Positions 14,723 to 22,942 of a stretch of 36,074 bases of DNA are shown here, one piece after another. The position numbers were made by a program, and so were the translations under genes. Origin of the DNA: Planctomycetota bacterium. Lineage in GTDB: Bacteria; Planctomycetota; Phycisphaerae; Sedimentisphaerales; Anaerobacaceae. Location: positions 1 to 36,074 of the forward strand of contig JALORE010000032.1 of assembly GCA_025459125.1 (NCBI GenBank), given 5' to 3'. The notes beneath the pieces were generated by a model that saw only the letters and a program-made list of their open reading frames with translations, did no database searches and was not told where the DNA came from. Within the stretch, counting starts at the first letter, position 1, and each line of letters starts with the position of its first letter.

Positions 14723-17700
14723 ATGAGAAGACAGGGAGCGTCATGGACCCTGCAGGCATCACCGGCAATCGCCTCGTGTCATCCTGAGCCGCCGACGAAG
14801 GGTCTCTTCGTAGGGCGAGCGTGGGCTCCCAAACGCGATACATCGCGTTTGGGGTCCCCGTCCCGGCTCGCCCCAAGACGTCGTGCGGGTACGCACGACC
14901 TACGAAGAAGCGGCCTGCTCTGGTCCTGCCTCCTGTTGTTCGCCACAGCATCGCTCAGCATGGCGCAAGACGCATCACAACAGAAGCCTCTCGTGCCCGC
15001 CGACAAGGGGCTGTCGCAAGAGTACCTCCAGCGGCTAGTCGAGCGCGGCGCGCGGGCGGCCTATCAAGGTGAGGAACTGGAGACCATCGGCATGCCGGTC
15101 GGCGGCATCGCGGCGGGACAACTGTACCTGCGCGGCGACGGCACGCTCGGCCTGTGGCAGATCTTCAACAAGCACGTCTTCAGCGGCTACGGCCGGGACA
15201 ACTACCGCACGTACCGGCCTGATGCGCCCGTCGATTCCGGCTTCGCTGTCGTGCTCGAATCCGGCGACAAGACCGTCCTGCGGCCGCTGAACAAGGACTT
15301 CGGCCGGGTCGAGTTCGCCGGCGAGTACCCCATCGGGCTCGTCCGGTACCAGGCGGAAGGCTTCCCGCTCGAAGTTGAGATGGAGGCGTTCTCGCCGTTC
15401 ATCCCGCTTCATGCCAAGGACTCCGCGCTGCCGGCGACGATCTTCCACATCACCCTGAAGAATACCTCGGACGAGCCCCAGCGGGTAGGCGTCCTGAGCT
15501 GGCTGGAGAACGCCGTATGCCTTGATTCGGCCCGGGCACTGCACGCGGTCCGCGTCAGCCGAATGGTGACCGAGAAGGCTCGCACGATGATCGTCCACAC
15601 CGCCCGGGAGACCCCCAGGGCGCCCGGCGAAGCCCCGCGGGCCAGGATCGTTCTGGCGGATTTCGAGGGCAGCGACTACGGCGACTGGACCCCGACCGGC
15701 GAAGCCTTCGGCAAAGGCCCGGCGCGCGGAACGCTGCCCCGGCAGCAACGCGTCAGCGGCTTTCTGGGCAAAGGCTTGGTGAACACCTTCCTCCAGGGTG
15801 ACGACACGCAGGGCACGCTGGCCTCCCCTGCCTTCGAGCTCTCCCGCAAGTACCTCAACTTCCTGATCGGCGGCGGCAGCCACAAGGATCGGACCTGCAT
15901 CAACCTGCTCGTCGACGGCCAGGTCGTGCGGACCGCGGTGGGCAAAGACAACGAGAAACTCGAACGGCAATTCTGGAACCTGGAGGACCTGCAGGGCAAG
16001 ACCGCCCAGATCGAGATCGTCGACCGCCAGACCGGAGCCTGGGGACACATCAACATCGATCAGATCGAGCTGGCGGACGAGCCTTCCGAAGGGAATCTGG
16101 GCCCGTTCGACACCCTGCCGGACAACGGCTCACTGGTGCTCGCCCTGGCGGACGAGGCCCTCTCGGCCAAGAGCACGCGCGACCTGCTCGACCCCGCCGT
16201 CGCTTGGTCCAGGCGGCTCCATGCGGCACTGGATGTAAACTATCCCGTCACGGAGCGGCGCAGTGCGGCATTGGCCACGAAGACCGTGAAGGTGGCCCCC
16301 AAGACCGCGCGGACGTTCACCTTCGTCCTGACCTGGTCCTTCCCCAACCACCCGGAAGGCCGCGAGTACAGCTCCCGCTTCGCCGATGCGGCCGCCGTCG
16401 CACGGTACGTGCTCCAGCAGCACGACCGGCTCGCCGATGACACCCGGAAATGGCACCGGACGTTCTACGAAGACAGCACCCTGCCCCGCTGGCTGCTCTT
16501 TCGGCTGCACTCGACCGTCTCCACTCTGGCGACGGGGACTTGCCAATGGCGTCGCAGCGGCCGGTTCTGGGCCTGGGAAGGCGTCGGCTGCTGCGAGGGG
16601 ACCTGCACCCACGTGTGGAACTACGCGCACGCCCCGGCCCGCCTCTTCCCCGAGCTGGAGCGTAGCGCCCGCGAGATGCAGGACTTCGGTGAAGGCTTCG
16701 ATCCCGACAGCGGCCTGGTGGGCTTTCGCAGTAATCGCGCCTACGCCGCGGACGGCCAGTGCGGAACGATCCTCAAAGCCTACCGCGAGTATCAGTGCGC
16801 CGCGGACGACTCGTTCCTGCGGCGCAACTGGCCCCGGATCAAGAAGGCCCTGGAATTCTCGATCAGGCAGGACGGCAACGACGACGGCCTGATCGAGAAC
16901 AGCCAGCACAACACCTACGACATCAATTTCGAGGGCGCCAACACCTTCGTCGGCTCGCTCTACCTGGCGGCACTTTGTGCCGGCGCGGAGATGGCCCGGG
17001 ACTTGGGCGATGAGACTTTCGCCAACCGTTGTGAAGAGATCTTCGAGCGCGGTGCGCAGCTCACGATGGACCGCCTGTGGGAGGGGGAGTATTTCATCCA
17101 GACGGTCGATTTGCAGAAGCACCCGAAATACCAATATGAGAAAGGCTGTCTCTCGGATCAGCTCTTCGGACAAGGCTGGGCCCACCAACTCACACTCGGC
17201 TACCTGTATCCGCCCCAGCAGGTGCAGCAGGCTCTGCGCTCTATCTGGAAGTACAACTGGGCGCCCGACATCGGGCCGTACAATGAGGCCCACCCGCCGG
17301 AGCGCTGGTTCGCGTCGCCGGGCGAGGCGGGGCTGTTCACCTGCACGTGGCCCAAGAGTTCGTATCTCAAGGAAGGGGTGCGCTATCGCGAGGAGGTCTG
17401 GACGGGCATCGAGTACCAGGTCGCCGGCCACATGATCTGGGAGAACATGGTCAGCGAGGCCCTGGCCATCTGTCGCGGCGTCCAGGACCGCTACCATCCG
17501 GCCAAACACAATCCGTTCAACGAGATCGAGTGCGGCGATCACTACGCTCGGGGCATGGCCAGTTGGGGTGTCTATACCGCCCTGGCGGGCTTCGAATACC
17601 ACGGTCCCAAGGGGCGCCTCGGCTTCGCCCCGCGTCTGACGCCGGAGAACTTCCGGGCCGCTTTCACCGCGGCTGAGGGCTGGGGTTCCTTTGGCCAGAC

Positions 17701-17944
17701 CCGCACGGCGGACGTGCAACGGGAGCAGATTGACCTGCGCTGGGGCCGGCTGCGGCTCAAGAGCTTGGCGTTCTATGTCCCCAAGGACTGGACGACGGTG
17801 GAGACCACCGTCCGGCGGAATGACACTGCCGTCCAGAACAGCGCCACGCTGCACGACGGCCGCCTGGAAATCGAGCTGGGCCGGGAAGTGAGCCTGTCGC
17901 CCAGCGATGCCCTGGAGATCGAGATCCGACCGAAGAGTATGTAG
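14723..17944 (+). CDS. GH116-like (non-lysosomal glucosylceramidase type) secreted glycoside hydrolase with an inserted beta-sandwich module
   Basis: 1073 residues. After a signal-like hydrophobic stretch at about 63-85 (LLWSCLLLFATASL), a GH116 N-terminal domain begins (IGMPVGGIAAGQLYLRGDGT). It is interrupted at about 308-457 by a module resembling the beta-sandwich of GH32 levanases (ADFEGSDYGDWTPTGEAFG, FLIGGGSHKDRTCINLLVDG, WGHINIDQIEL). The C-terminal (alpha/alpha)6 catalytic domain (about 580-1000) has VGCCEGTCTHVWNYAHAPAR with Glu625 and SQHNTYDINFEGANTFVGSL with Asp733. These are candidates for nucleophile and acid/base by analogy with GH116, though their separation is smaller than in the characterised enzyme I remember. 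AAGGAG precedes ATG 14723. The first ~62 residues appear to come from an inserted palindromic element (14806-14907). Confidence 0.8.
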   Translation: MRRQGASWTLQASPAIASCHPEPPTKGLFVGRAWAPKRDTSRLGSPSRLAPRRRAGTHDLRRSGLLWSCLLLFATASLSMAQDASQQKPLVPADKGLSQEYLQRLVERGARAAYQGEELETIGMPVGGIAAGQLYLRGDGTLGLWQIFNKHVFSGYGRDNYRTYRPDAPVDSGFAVVLESGDKTVLRPLNKDFGRVEFAGEYPIGLVRYQAEGFPLEVEMEAFSPFIPLHAKDSALPATIFHITLKNTSDEPQRVGVLSWLENAVCLDSARALHAVRVSRMVTEKARTMIVHTARETPRAPGEAPRARIVLADFEGSDYGDWTPTGEAFGKGPARGTLPRQQRVSGFLGKGLVNTFLQGDDTQGTLASPAFELSRKYLNFLIGGGSHKDRTCINLLVDGQVVRTAVGKDNEKLERQFWNLEDLQGKTAQIEIVDRQTGAWGHINIDQIELADEPSEGNLGPFDTLPDNGSLVLALADEALSAKSTRDLLDPAVAWSRRLHAALDVNYPVTERRSAALATKTVKVAPKTARTFTFVLTWSFPNHPEGREYSSRFADAAAVARYVLQQHDRLADDTRKWHRTFYEDSTLPRWLLFRLHSTVSTLATGTCQWRRSGRFWAWEGVGCCEGTCTHVWNYAHAPARLFPELERSAREMQDFGEGFDPDSGLVGFRSNRAYAADGQCGTILKAYREYQCAADDSFLRRNWPRIKKALEFSIRQDGNDDGLIENSQHNTYDINFEGANTFVGSLYLAALCAGAEMARDLGDETFANRCEEIFERGAQLTMDRLWEGEYFIQTVDLQKHPKYQYEKGCLSDQLFGQGWAHQLTLGYLYPPQQVQQALRSIWKYNWAPDIGPYNEAHPPERWFASPGEAGLFTCTWPKSSYLKEGVRYREEVWTGIEYQVAGHMIWENMVSEALAICRGVQDRYHPAKHNPFNEIECGDHYARGMASWGVYTALAGFEYHGPKGRLGFAPRLTPENFRAAFTAAEGWGSFGQTRTADVQREQIDLRWGRLRLKSLAFYVPKDWTTVETTVRRNDTAVQNSATLHDGRLEIELGREVSLSPSDALEIEIRPKSM
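14806..14907. mobile_element. Palindromic element inserted in the 5' coding region of the GH116-like gene
   Basis: Outer arms CTTCGTAGG (14806-14814) and CCTACGAAG (14899-14907); next arms GGGCGAGC (14813-14820) and GCTCGCCC (14866-14873). Internal hairpins AAACGCGAT/ATCGCGTTT (14831-14850) and GTCGTGCG/CGCACGAC (14880-14899). It is read in frame as an Arg/Pro-rich stretch between the initiator region and the signal peptide's hydrophobic core. Confidence 0.6.
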
Positions 17945-17980
17945 GGTGAGTCATGGCTACCCTGTACAGGTGAGGAACAG

Positions 17981-18026
17981 GGGTGGCAGCGGCAAGCGGC
18001 GTCTTCGGAGTTTGCCGCTGCCACCC
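17981..18026. mobile_element. MITE-like element, copy D (46 bp, minimal form)
   Basis: GGGTGGCAGCGGCAA (17981-17995) and TTGCCGCTGCCACCC (18012-18026) are perfect inverted repeats around a 16-nt loop. Termini are identical to copy A, so this is either a deletion derivative or the basic unit. Confidence 0.65.
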
Positions 18027-18108
18027 ATCACGAGCTATGAACGTCGAGAGTTCTACGCACCACCTGTACGCGGTACCTGCCCGACCTTACGCAAAGGAGT
18101 TGACCGAC

Positions 18109-18678
18109 ATGATACGAGACCTGATCATCAGCAATCGAAGCTGCCGGCGCTTCGAAGAGGGATGCGCGATTGAGCGGCGGACGCTGGAAGAATTGGTCGA
18201 TCTGGCGCGGCTGTCGGCCTCGGCGGCGAATCTGCAGCCGCTCAAGTACATCCTCTCCTGTGACCCCCAGAAAAACGCTGCGATCTTTCGCCACCTGGCG
18301 TGGGCCGCTTATCTGAAGGACTGGGGCGGGCCGGCCCCGGGCGAACGGCCCACCGCCTACATCGTCATTCTCGGGGACACGATGATCAATCACTCCTTCG
18401 GTTGCGACCACGGCATTGCGGCCCAGAGCATTCTGCTCGGCGCCCGGGAAAACGGACTGGCCGGCTGCATGATCGGCCTGATCCAGCGGGATGAGCTCCG
18501 CCAGACCCTGGCCATACCCGCCCCGTATGAGATCCTCCTGGTGATCGCCCTCGGCAAACCCCGGGAGCAGGCGGCAATTGACGAGGTCGGCTCGAACGGA
18601 GACATCAAGTACTGGCGGGACCGCGCCGGCGTCCATCACGTGCCGAAGCGATCTCTCCGGGAGATCGTTGTCGGTTGA
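18109..18678 (+). CDS. Nitroreductase family protein (FMN-dependent)
   Basis: 189 residues. Flavin-binding signatures of the nitroreductase fold are visible: ISNRSCRRFEEG near the N-terminus (Arg contacts to FMN phosphate), SASAANLQPLKYILS at about 45-58, HGIAAQSILLGARENGLAGCMIG in the middle and ILLVIALGKPRE near the end. Members reduce nitro groups, quinones or flavins with NAD(P)H; the real substrate cannot be read. ATG 18109 is chosen for AAAGGAG upstream and the family start; longer readings run into repeat copy D. The prepilin-like gene follows after 22 bp. Confidence 0.88.
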   Translation: MIRDLIISNRSCRRFEEGCAIERRTLEELVDLARLSASAANLQPLKYILSCDPQKNAAIFRHLAWAAYLKDWGGPAPGERPTAYIVILGDTMINHSFGCDHGIAAQSILLGARENGLAGCMIGLIQRDELRQTLAIPAPYEILLVIALGKPREQAAIDEVGSNGDIKYWRDRAGVHHVPKRSLREIVVG

Positions 18679-18700
18679 ACTTCTCGGAGGCAGGGATACC

Positions 18701-19387
18701 ATGACGAGTGGCAGGCAGGCGTTCACCCTCATCGAATTGCTCGTCGTCATCGCGATTATCGCCCTGCTGATGGGCATCCTCATCCCGGTGCTACACAAGG
18801 CCCGCGAGCAGGGCAAGGACGTGATCTGCCGGAGCAATCTGCGGCAGGTCGGCCTGGGTGCAAATCTCTATGCGGAGGACTGGGATCAGATGGTCCCCCG
18901 GGGTTCGGCGGGCGAGGCGGCCTGGTACATGCTGTTCATGCCCTTCCTCGCCCAGAAACCCGTCAACAATGACTACCGTACCGTGGAGATTTACCGGTGC
19001 CCGAGCTACCCGGACCGGGAGCAGACCGTCTGCTTCGTCGTCAACGGGTGGGACTTCAAGAATCGCAGCGACCGTACGGGCAGCGAGATCCGGACGCCAA
19101 CCCGGCTGTCCAAATGTACGCGCCGGACGGAGACACTCTATCTCGTCGACAATGAGAATGGCACCTGGCGGCGCATCGTCAAGGCCGCGACCGATCCCGA
19201 TGTGTACCGTCTCGACGTCTGGCACCCCGGTCATCTGCCGACCTCGGAAAGCCAGGACGTCACCAACGGCCGGCGGGTCGCCCGCGCGCGTCACAAGAAC
19301 GGCTGCAACACGCTGTGGCTCGACTGGCACGTCGAGTGGCTGGCCGCGGATGACATGACCGTCGACATGTGGCGCTTCGAGAAATAG
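18701..19387 (+). CDS. Prepilin-type N-terminal methylation domain protein (planctomycete pseudopilin-like)
   Basis: 228 residues. After MTSGRQ comes AFTLIELLVVIAIIALLMGI, the type IV prepilin/pseudopilin cleavage and methylation motif with its hydrophobic helix. The mature protein begins with a helix (KAREQGKDVICRSNLRQVGL) and ends with KNGCNTLWLDWHVEWLA, the tail typical of the many prepilin-like proteins of planctomycetes and Lentisphaerae (DUF1559-type relatives). Export would need a prepilin peptidase and type II/IV assembly machinery, none of which is here. GGAGG at about 18686 supports ATG 18701. The fold is recognised; the role of this paralogue is unknown. Confidence 0.88.
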   Translation: MTSGRQAFTLIELLVVIAIIALLMGILIPVLHKAREQGKDVICRSNLRQVGLGANLYAEDWDQMVPRGSAGEAAWYMLFMPFLAQKPVNNDYRTVEIYRCPSYPDREQTVCFVVNGWDFKNRSDRTGSEIRTPTRLSKCTRRTETLYLVDNENGTWRRIVKAATDPDVYRLDVWHPGHLPTSESQDVTNGRRVARARHKNGCNTLWLDWHVEWLAADDMTVDMWRFEK

Positions 19388-19555
19388 CCGCAGTTGGCGT
19401 GCACCGGGCAATGGCACCGGCGGCGGGGCAGGAAATCGGGCGTTGGACCTCGGGAAAAAACTCAGCCGCGGTACACAAAGACGGCTTGCCTCGCATACTG
19501 GGCAGCGAGTACAGTGAGACTCCAAAGAACGACGGACTGCTCGGGAACAACGGGT

Positions 19556-20134
19556 ATGTCAATCAGAGAGGTAGTAGCGGCCTTCTGTCTTGTGGCGTTG
19601 TCGGTGGGCACGGGTTGTCCCAACAAGAAGGGAGACGATGAGATGGCCAATCCCATGACGCAAGCCGAAGTCATGACGATGACGATCACCAGCCCGGCCT
19701 TCCAGGACGGCGGGATGATCCCGGAGCGGTACAGTTGTGACGGCGATGACATCTCGCCGCCGCTGCGATGGGAGCCGGTTCCCGCAGGCACGCGGAGCCT
19801 TGCCTTGATCGTCGACGATCCGGATGCCCCGTCGGGAACGTTTGTCCACTGGGTACTTTACGATCTGCCCGCCGGGACCGACGAACTGCCGGAGAACATG
19901 CCGACGGACAAGTCGCTGCCCAACGGCGCACGTCAGGGCGTCAATGATTTCCGCAAGATCGGTTACAGCGGTCCCTGCCCTCCAGGCGGCACGCACCGCT
20001 ACTTTTTCAAGGTGTACGCCCTGGATGGGAAGACGGACCTGCCGGCCGGCGAGAGCAAGGCCCGGCTGCTCAAGGCCATGCAGGGACACATCCTGGCCCA
20101 GGGCCAGATCGTGGGTCGGTATGAAAGACGCTGA
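19556..20134 (+). CDS. YbhB/YbcL-type phosphatidylethanolamine-binding protein (PEBP), exported
   Basis: 192 residues. PEBP hallmarks are RYSCDGDDISPPLRWEPVP, SLALIVDDPDAPSGTFVHWVLY and YSGPCPPGGTHRYFFKVYALD. These form the ligand pocket that binds phospholipid head groups or small anions; the bacterial role is generally unclear. ATG 19556 adds MSIREVVAAFCLVALSVGTG before Cys21, a signal peptide with a weak lipobox (VGTGC), so it may be a lipoprotein. A later ATG at 19644 would give a cytosolic form starting just before the PEBP core. No Shine-Dalgarno sequence is evident at 19556. The next gene starts 37 bp downstream. Confidence 0.85.
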   Translation: MSIREVVAAFCLVALSVGTGCPNKKGDDEMANPMTQAEVMTMTITSPAFQDGGMIPERYSCDGDDISPPLRWEPVPAGTRSLALIVDDPDAPSGTFVHWVLYDLPAGTDELPENMPTDKSLPNGARQGVNDFRKIGYSGPCPPGGTHRYFFKVYALDGKTDLPAGESKARLLKAMQGHILAQGQIVGRYERR

Positions 20135-20171
20135 GACGAGCCGCAATCATCAATTCCAAGGAGGTAGCGCC

Positions 20172-21998
20172 ATGAGGTATTCGGGTCGGTTTCGCAAAGC
20201 ACTCAGTGTGTGGGCACTCTTATTCTGCCTTTGTGCCGGTGGCCTTGTTCCCGCGGCGCAGCCGGCGTCGGGCGATCCGCTGCGCATCATTCCGGCGGAT
20301 GCTCTGGTCTGTGTGCGTCTCAACAAGCTGACGGACACCCTGGGCCAGATGGATCAATTCCTCACCGGCATCTCGCCCGTGGGTCCCTCCATGCCGGTGC
20401 GTGCCCAACTGGCGGGACTCCTGGGCCAGCCGGAGCCGGCGGGGATCAACATGGCCGGCGATATTGCGGTTTTCTGGCCGCTGCCCGGCGGCGAGAAGCC
20501 GGATGCGAAACGAATCGGCGTACTCGTTCCCCTCAGCGACTTCCAGCAGTTCCTGACGAATCCCAACGTGCACAAGACCGAGGGCCCGGACCTCGTGAGA
20601 ATCGGGCCCCAGGAGAAACCCCTCGTCGCGGGGGTGCCGCTGGGCAACTACCTCCTGGTCACCCCGGTTGCGAACCAACTAACCCTGGCCGAAGCGAAGA
20701 ACTGGACCTCCGGCGGCGCTGCCTCACTGTCCCAGAGACTCGGGGCGCAGGAGTTGAAGCGTGCCGCGGAGGCCCCGGTGTGGGCCTACGCCAATATTCA
20801 GATCGCCGGCAAGATGCTCGGGCCCAAGTGGCAGGAAGGCATCAAGGAGTTCCAGAAACGCTTCCAGGCCATGCAGGCCCCGGGGCAGGCGGCGGGCGGT
20901 CCGCCGCAAGGCCTGATGGAGATGTGGGTCTCCATGGTCAATTCGTTTCTGCAAGAGATCCAATTCCTCAGCCTGACGCTCGAACCCAGCGCCGCGGTGA
21001 TCCGGCTGGCCCCGGTGGTGGCGGCCGTGCCGAACACCGAAGCCGCCAAGATCCTGAGCATGGGTGCCTCGGCGCCGTCGACGAATCTCACGGGCTACAT
21101 GCAGACCGGCGCCATCATGACGGGTGTCGCCAATCTCAGTCCCGCGCTGCTGCGGAGTGTTACGCTCAAGCGGGTCGAGTTGACCAGCGCTCTGCTCGGT
21201 CCGTCGCTGCCCAAACCGCAGATGGAGCAGTTCCGAAAACTCGCCATGGACTACGCCGACGTGTTTGCCGGCGAGATGGCTTGGTCGTTTCTGCCTGTCC
21301 CCCAAAGCAAGCCACCCTTTGGTTTCCGGTACGTCGCCACGATCAAGGACCGGCAGAAGTTCAGCGACGTTCTGGACCAGAGCGCCAAGCTGATGAGCGG
21401 GAACACGCTGGCGGACCTAGGCAAGATGTTCGGTCTGAAGATGCAATTTGAGCTCCAACGGAACGTGGAGAGCTATAAGGACATCCGCGTCGACGCCATC
21501 CGCATCGCCCTCCAGTCGACCGACGCCAACTCGCCGCAGGGCCAGATGATCCAAGCGGCCTATGGCGCCGGACTCGACCTGCGCCTGGCGGTTGTGAACA
21601 ACCTGTTGCTGTACACCTTGTCCGCCGACGCGGCCAAGGACATCCACGGCCTCATCGACCAGGCCAAGGCGGGCGGCCCCGGCTCGGTCCCGGAGGAAAT
21701 CCGGACCAACCTCCAGCAGATTCCTGACGCGATGAAGTCCGATTTCTTCGGGATCTACAACTACGTGCGGGCCATCCAGATGATGGGGGCCTTCCTGCCC
21801 ATACCCATACCGAACGTGGCGTCGAAGCCCGGCAGCGCCATCGCCTTTGCGGGGGACATCGGCGACGGTCGGCTGCAGATGAATCTCGCCATCCCCAAGC
21901 AGCAGGTGCTGGATATCAAGGAGATCATCCAGGGAATGCAGCCGAAGAAGCTGGAGAAGACACCGCCACAGAAGTCGCAATCGCAGCGCGAGTTGTAG
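20172..21998 (+). CDS. Secreted protein of unknown function
   Basis: 608 residues with a clear signal peptide (MRYSGRFRKALSVWALLFCL, cleavage near 29-32) and no further strong membrane segment. The mature N-terminus DPLRIIPADALVCVRLNKLTDTLGQM has the 'P-x-D-x-x-x-x-x-x-N' beginning seen in DUF3352-like bacterial exoproteins, but the resemblance is weak. The middle contains an Ala/Gly/Pro/Gln-rich stretch and repeated hydrophobic beta/alpha segments; the C-terminal tail is Lys/Gln-rich. A strong AAGGAGG precedes ATG 20172. It follows the PEBP gene by 37 bp and may be cotranscribed. No catalytic motif recognised. Confidence 0.75.
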   Translation: MRYSGRFRKALSVWALLFCLCAGGLVPAAQPASGDPLRIIPADALVCVRLNKLTDTLGQMDQFLTGISPVGPSMPVRAQLAGLLGQPEPAGINMAGDIAVFWPLPGGEKPDAKRIGVLVPLSDFQQFLTNPNVHKTEGPDLVRIGPQEKPLVAGVPLGNYLLVTPVANQLTLAEAKNWTSGGAASLSQRLGAQELKRAAEAPVWAYANIQIAGKMLGPKWQEGIKEFQKRFQAMQAPGQAAGGPPQGLMEMWVSMVNSFLQEIQFLSLTLEPSAAVIRLAPVVAAVPNTEAAKILSMGASAPSTNLTGYMQTGAIMTGVANLSPALLRSVTLKRVELTSALLGPSLPKPQMEQFRKLAMDYADVFAGEMAWSFLPVPQSKPPFGFRYVATIKDRQKFSDVLDQSAKLMSGNTLADLGKMFGLKMQFELQRNVESYKDIRVDAIRIALQSTDANSPQGQMIQAAYGAGLDLRLAVVNNLLLYTLSADAAKDIHGLIDQAKAGGPGSVPEEIRTNLQQIPDAMKSDFFGIYNYVRAIQMMGAFLPIPIPNVASKPGSAIAFAGDIGDGRLQMNLAIPKQQVLDIKEIIQGMQPKKLEKTPPQKSQSQREL

Positions 21999-22014
21999 TC
22001 CCGACGGGGTGTTC

Positions 22015-22788
22015 CTACGCCGTCAGATCGGCGAGACGGATCGTCTTGCCCACGCCGGCGTCGATATAGTCCGGGCCGTACTCCTGCCGGAACCACTCCT
22101 GCGTTTTCTCGCCGGAGCAATGGGTCGGCGCCACGAAACGGACCTGATGGCTGCGGAAGACGCCCAGAATCGCCCGCACGCGCCGGCGGGTGGCCCATTC
22201 CAGGTGGAATCCGCCGGCCACGAGCAGGATGTCCTCCGCGTGCAACTGCCGGACCTTCGTAACGATCCCGCCAATCCCCGGATGGGCACAACCGGTCAAG
22301 ACAACCAGCCCGGCCCGGGTGCGAAGGATCAGGGCCTGTTCCTGGATCCGCCGGCCGAGGGACCCCGTCGTGTACACATTCGCGTCGATCTCCCGGGGTC
22401 CGTCGATCTCAACGACCGTCGCGCCGTATCCCCGGACAACGTCCTTGAAGCGGGCCGGCAGGGACGCCGGCAGAAAGACCTGCACGCGGGGATTGGCCTG
22501 GAGCAGACCTGTCAACCCGCCGGTATGATCGCCGTGGACGTGCGAGAGAACCACGAGCTCGATCCGGGCCGGATCGAGCTGCAGTTTCGCCATGTTCTCC
22601 AGCAGCAGCGTCCCATCGCTGCCGGTGTCGAAGAGGATCGTCTTGGCGGGGCCCGTGACAAACGCGGAGAACCCCCACGCGGTCTTCAGCGCTTCGGCGT
22701 AGGGGTGATTATCGTGAACGACCTGAAGGGTCAGCGCATTAAGGCTGGGGACTCCATTCGAGCTCCGAACTGGTTCTGCCAGACTCAT
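22015..22788 (-). CDS. MBL-fold metallo-hydrolase
   Basis: 257 residues, cytosolic. The metal-binding motif LSHVHGDHTGG places His83, His85, Asp87 and His88, with further ligands in LTGCAHPG and LVAGGFHLE, and THCSGEKTQEWF near the end. These fit the subfamily annotated as 7,8-dihydropterin-6-methyl-4-(beta-D-ribofuranosyl)-aminobenzene-5'-phosphate synthase-like MBL hydrolases, but the reaction cannot be fixed from sequence. The start at 22788 has no Shine-Dalgarno sequence; a perfect TATAAT lies 6 nt before it. The gene is convergent with the unknown secreted protein gene (16 bp apart). Confidence 0.87.
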   Translation of the reverse strand: MSLAEPVRSSNGVPSLNALTLQVVHDNHPYAEALKTAWGFSAFVTGPAKTILFDTGSDGTLLLENMAKLQLDPARIELVVLSHVHGDHTGGLTGLLQANPRVQVFLPASLPARFKDVVRGYGATVVEIDGPREIDANVYTTGSLGRRIQEQALILRTRAGLVVLTGCAHPGIGGIVTKVRQLHAEDILLVAGGFHLEWATRRRVRAILGVFRSHQVRFVAPTHCSGEKTQEWFRQEYGPDYIDAGVGKTIRLADLTA

Positions 22789-22794
22789 GCCAGC

Positions 22795-22822
22795 ATTATA
22801 AGGGTCTGGACGATCCGGACAA
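22795..22822 (-). promoter_or_regulatory. Promoter of the MBL hydrolase gene (leaderless arrangement)
   Basis: On the minus strand TTGTCC (22822-22817), 16-nt spacer, TATAAT (22800-22795). Six nt (GCTGGC) separate the -10 from the ATG, so transcription should begin at or next to the start codon. Confidence 0.6.
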
Positions 22823-22942
22823 GAATCAACGCTTGCAGAATCGCGGGTCGCCGGTTAATCTGGGGAAATCGCTGGGTCTCAGCATCGGGCCCTTCAGGCG
22901 CCGGGAGTGTCTTACGGATCGTCCGATCAGAAGGAGAAGACC

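Noticed and set aside
16130-17854. 574-residue minus-strand ORF opposite the GH116-like gene
   Set aside because: High-GC shadow; the plus strand carries clear family motifs throughout.
20210-21451. 413-residue plus-strand ORF in another frame of the unknown secreted protein
   Set aside because: The 20172 frame has a strong AAGGAGG, a signal peptide and normal composition; this one is Arg/Gly/Pro-rich noise.
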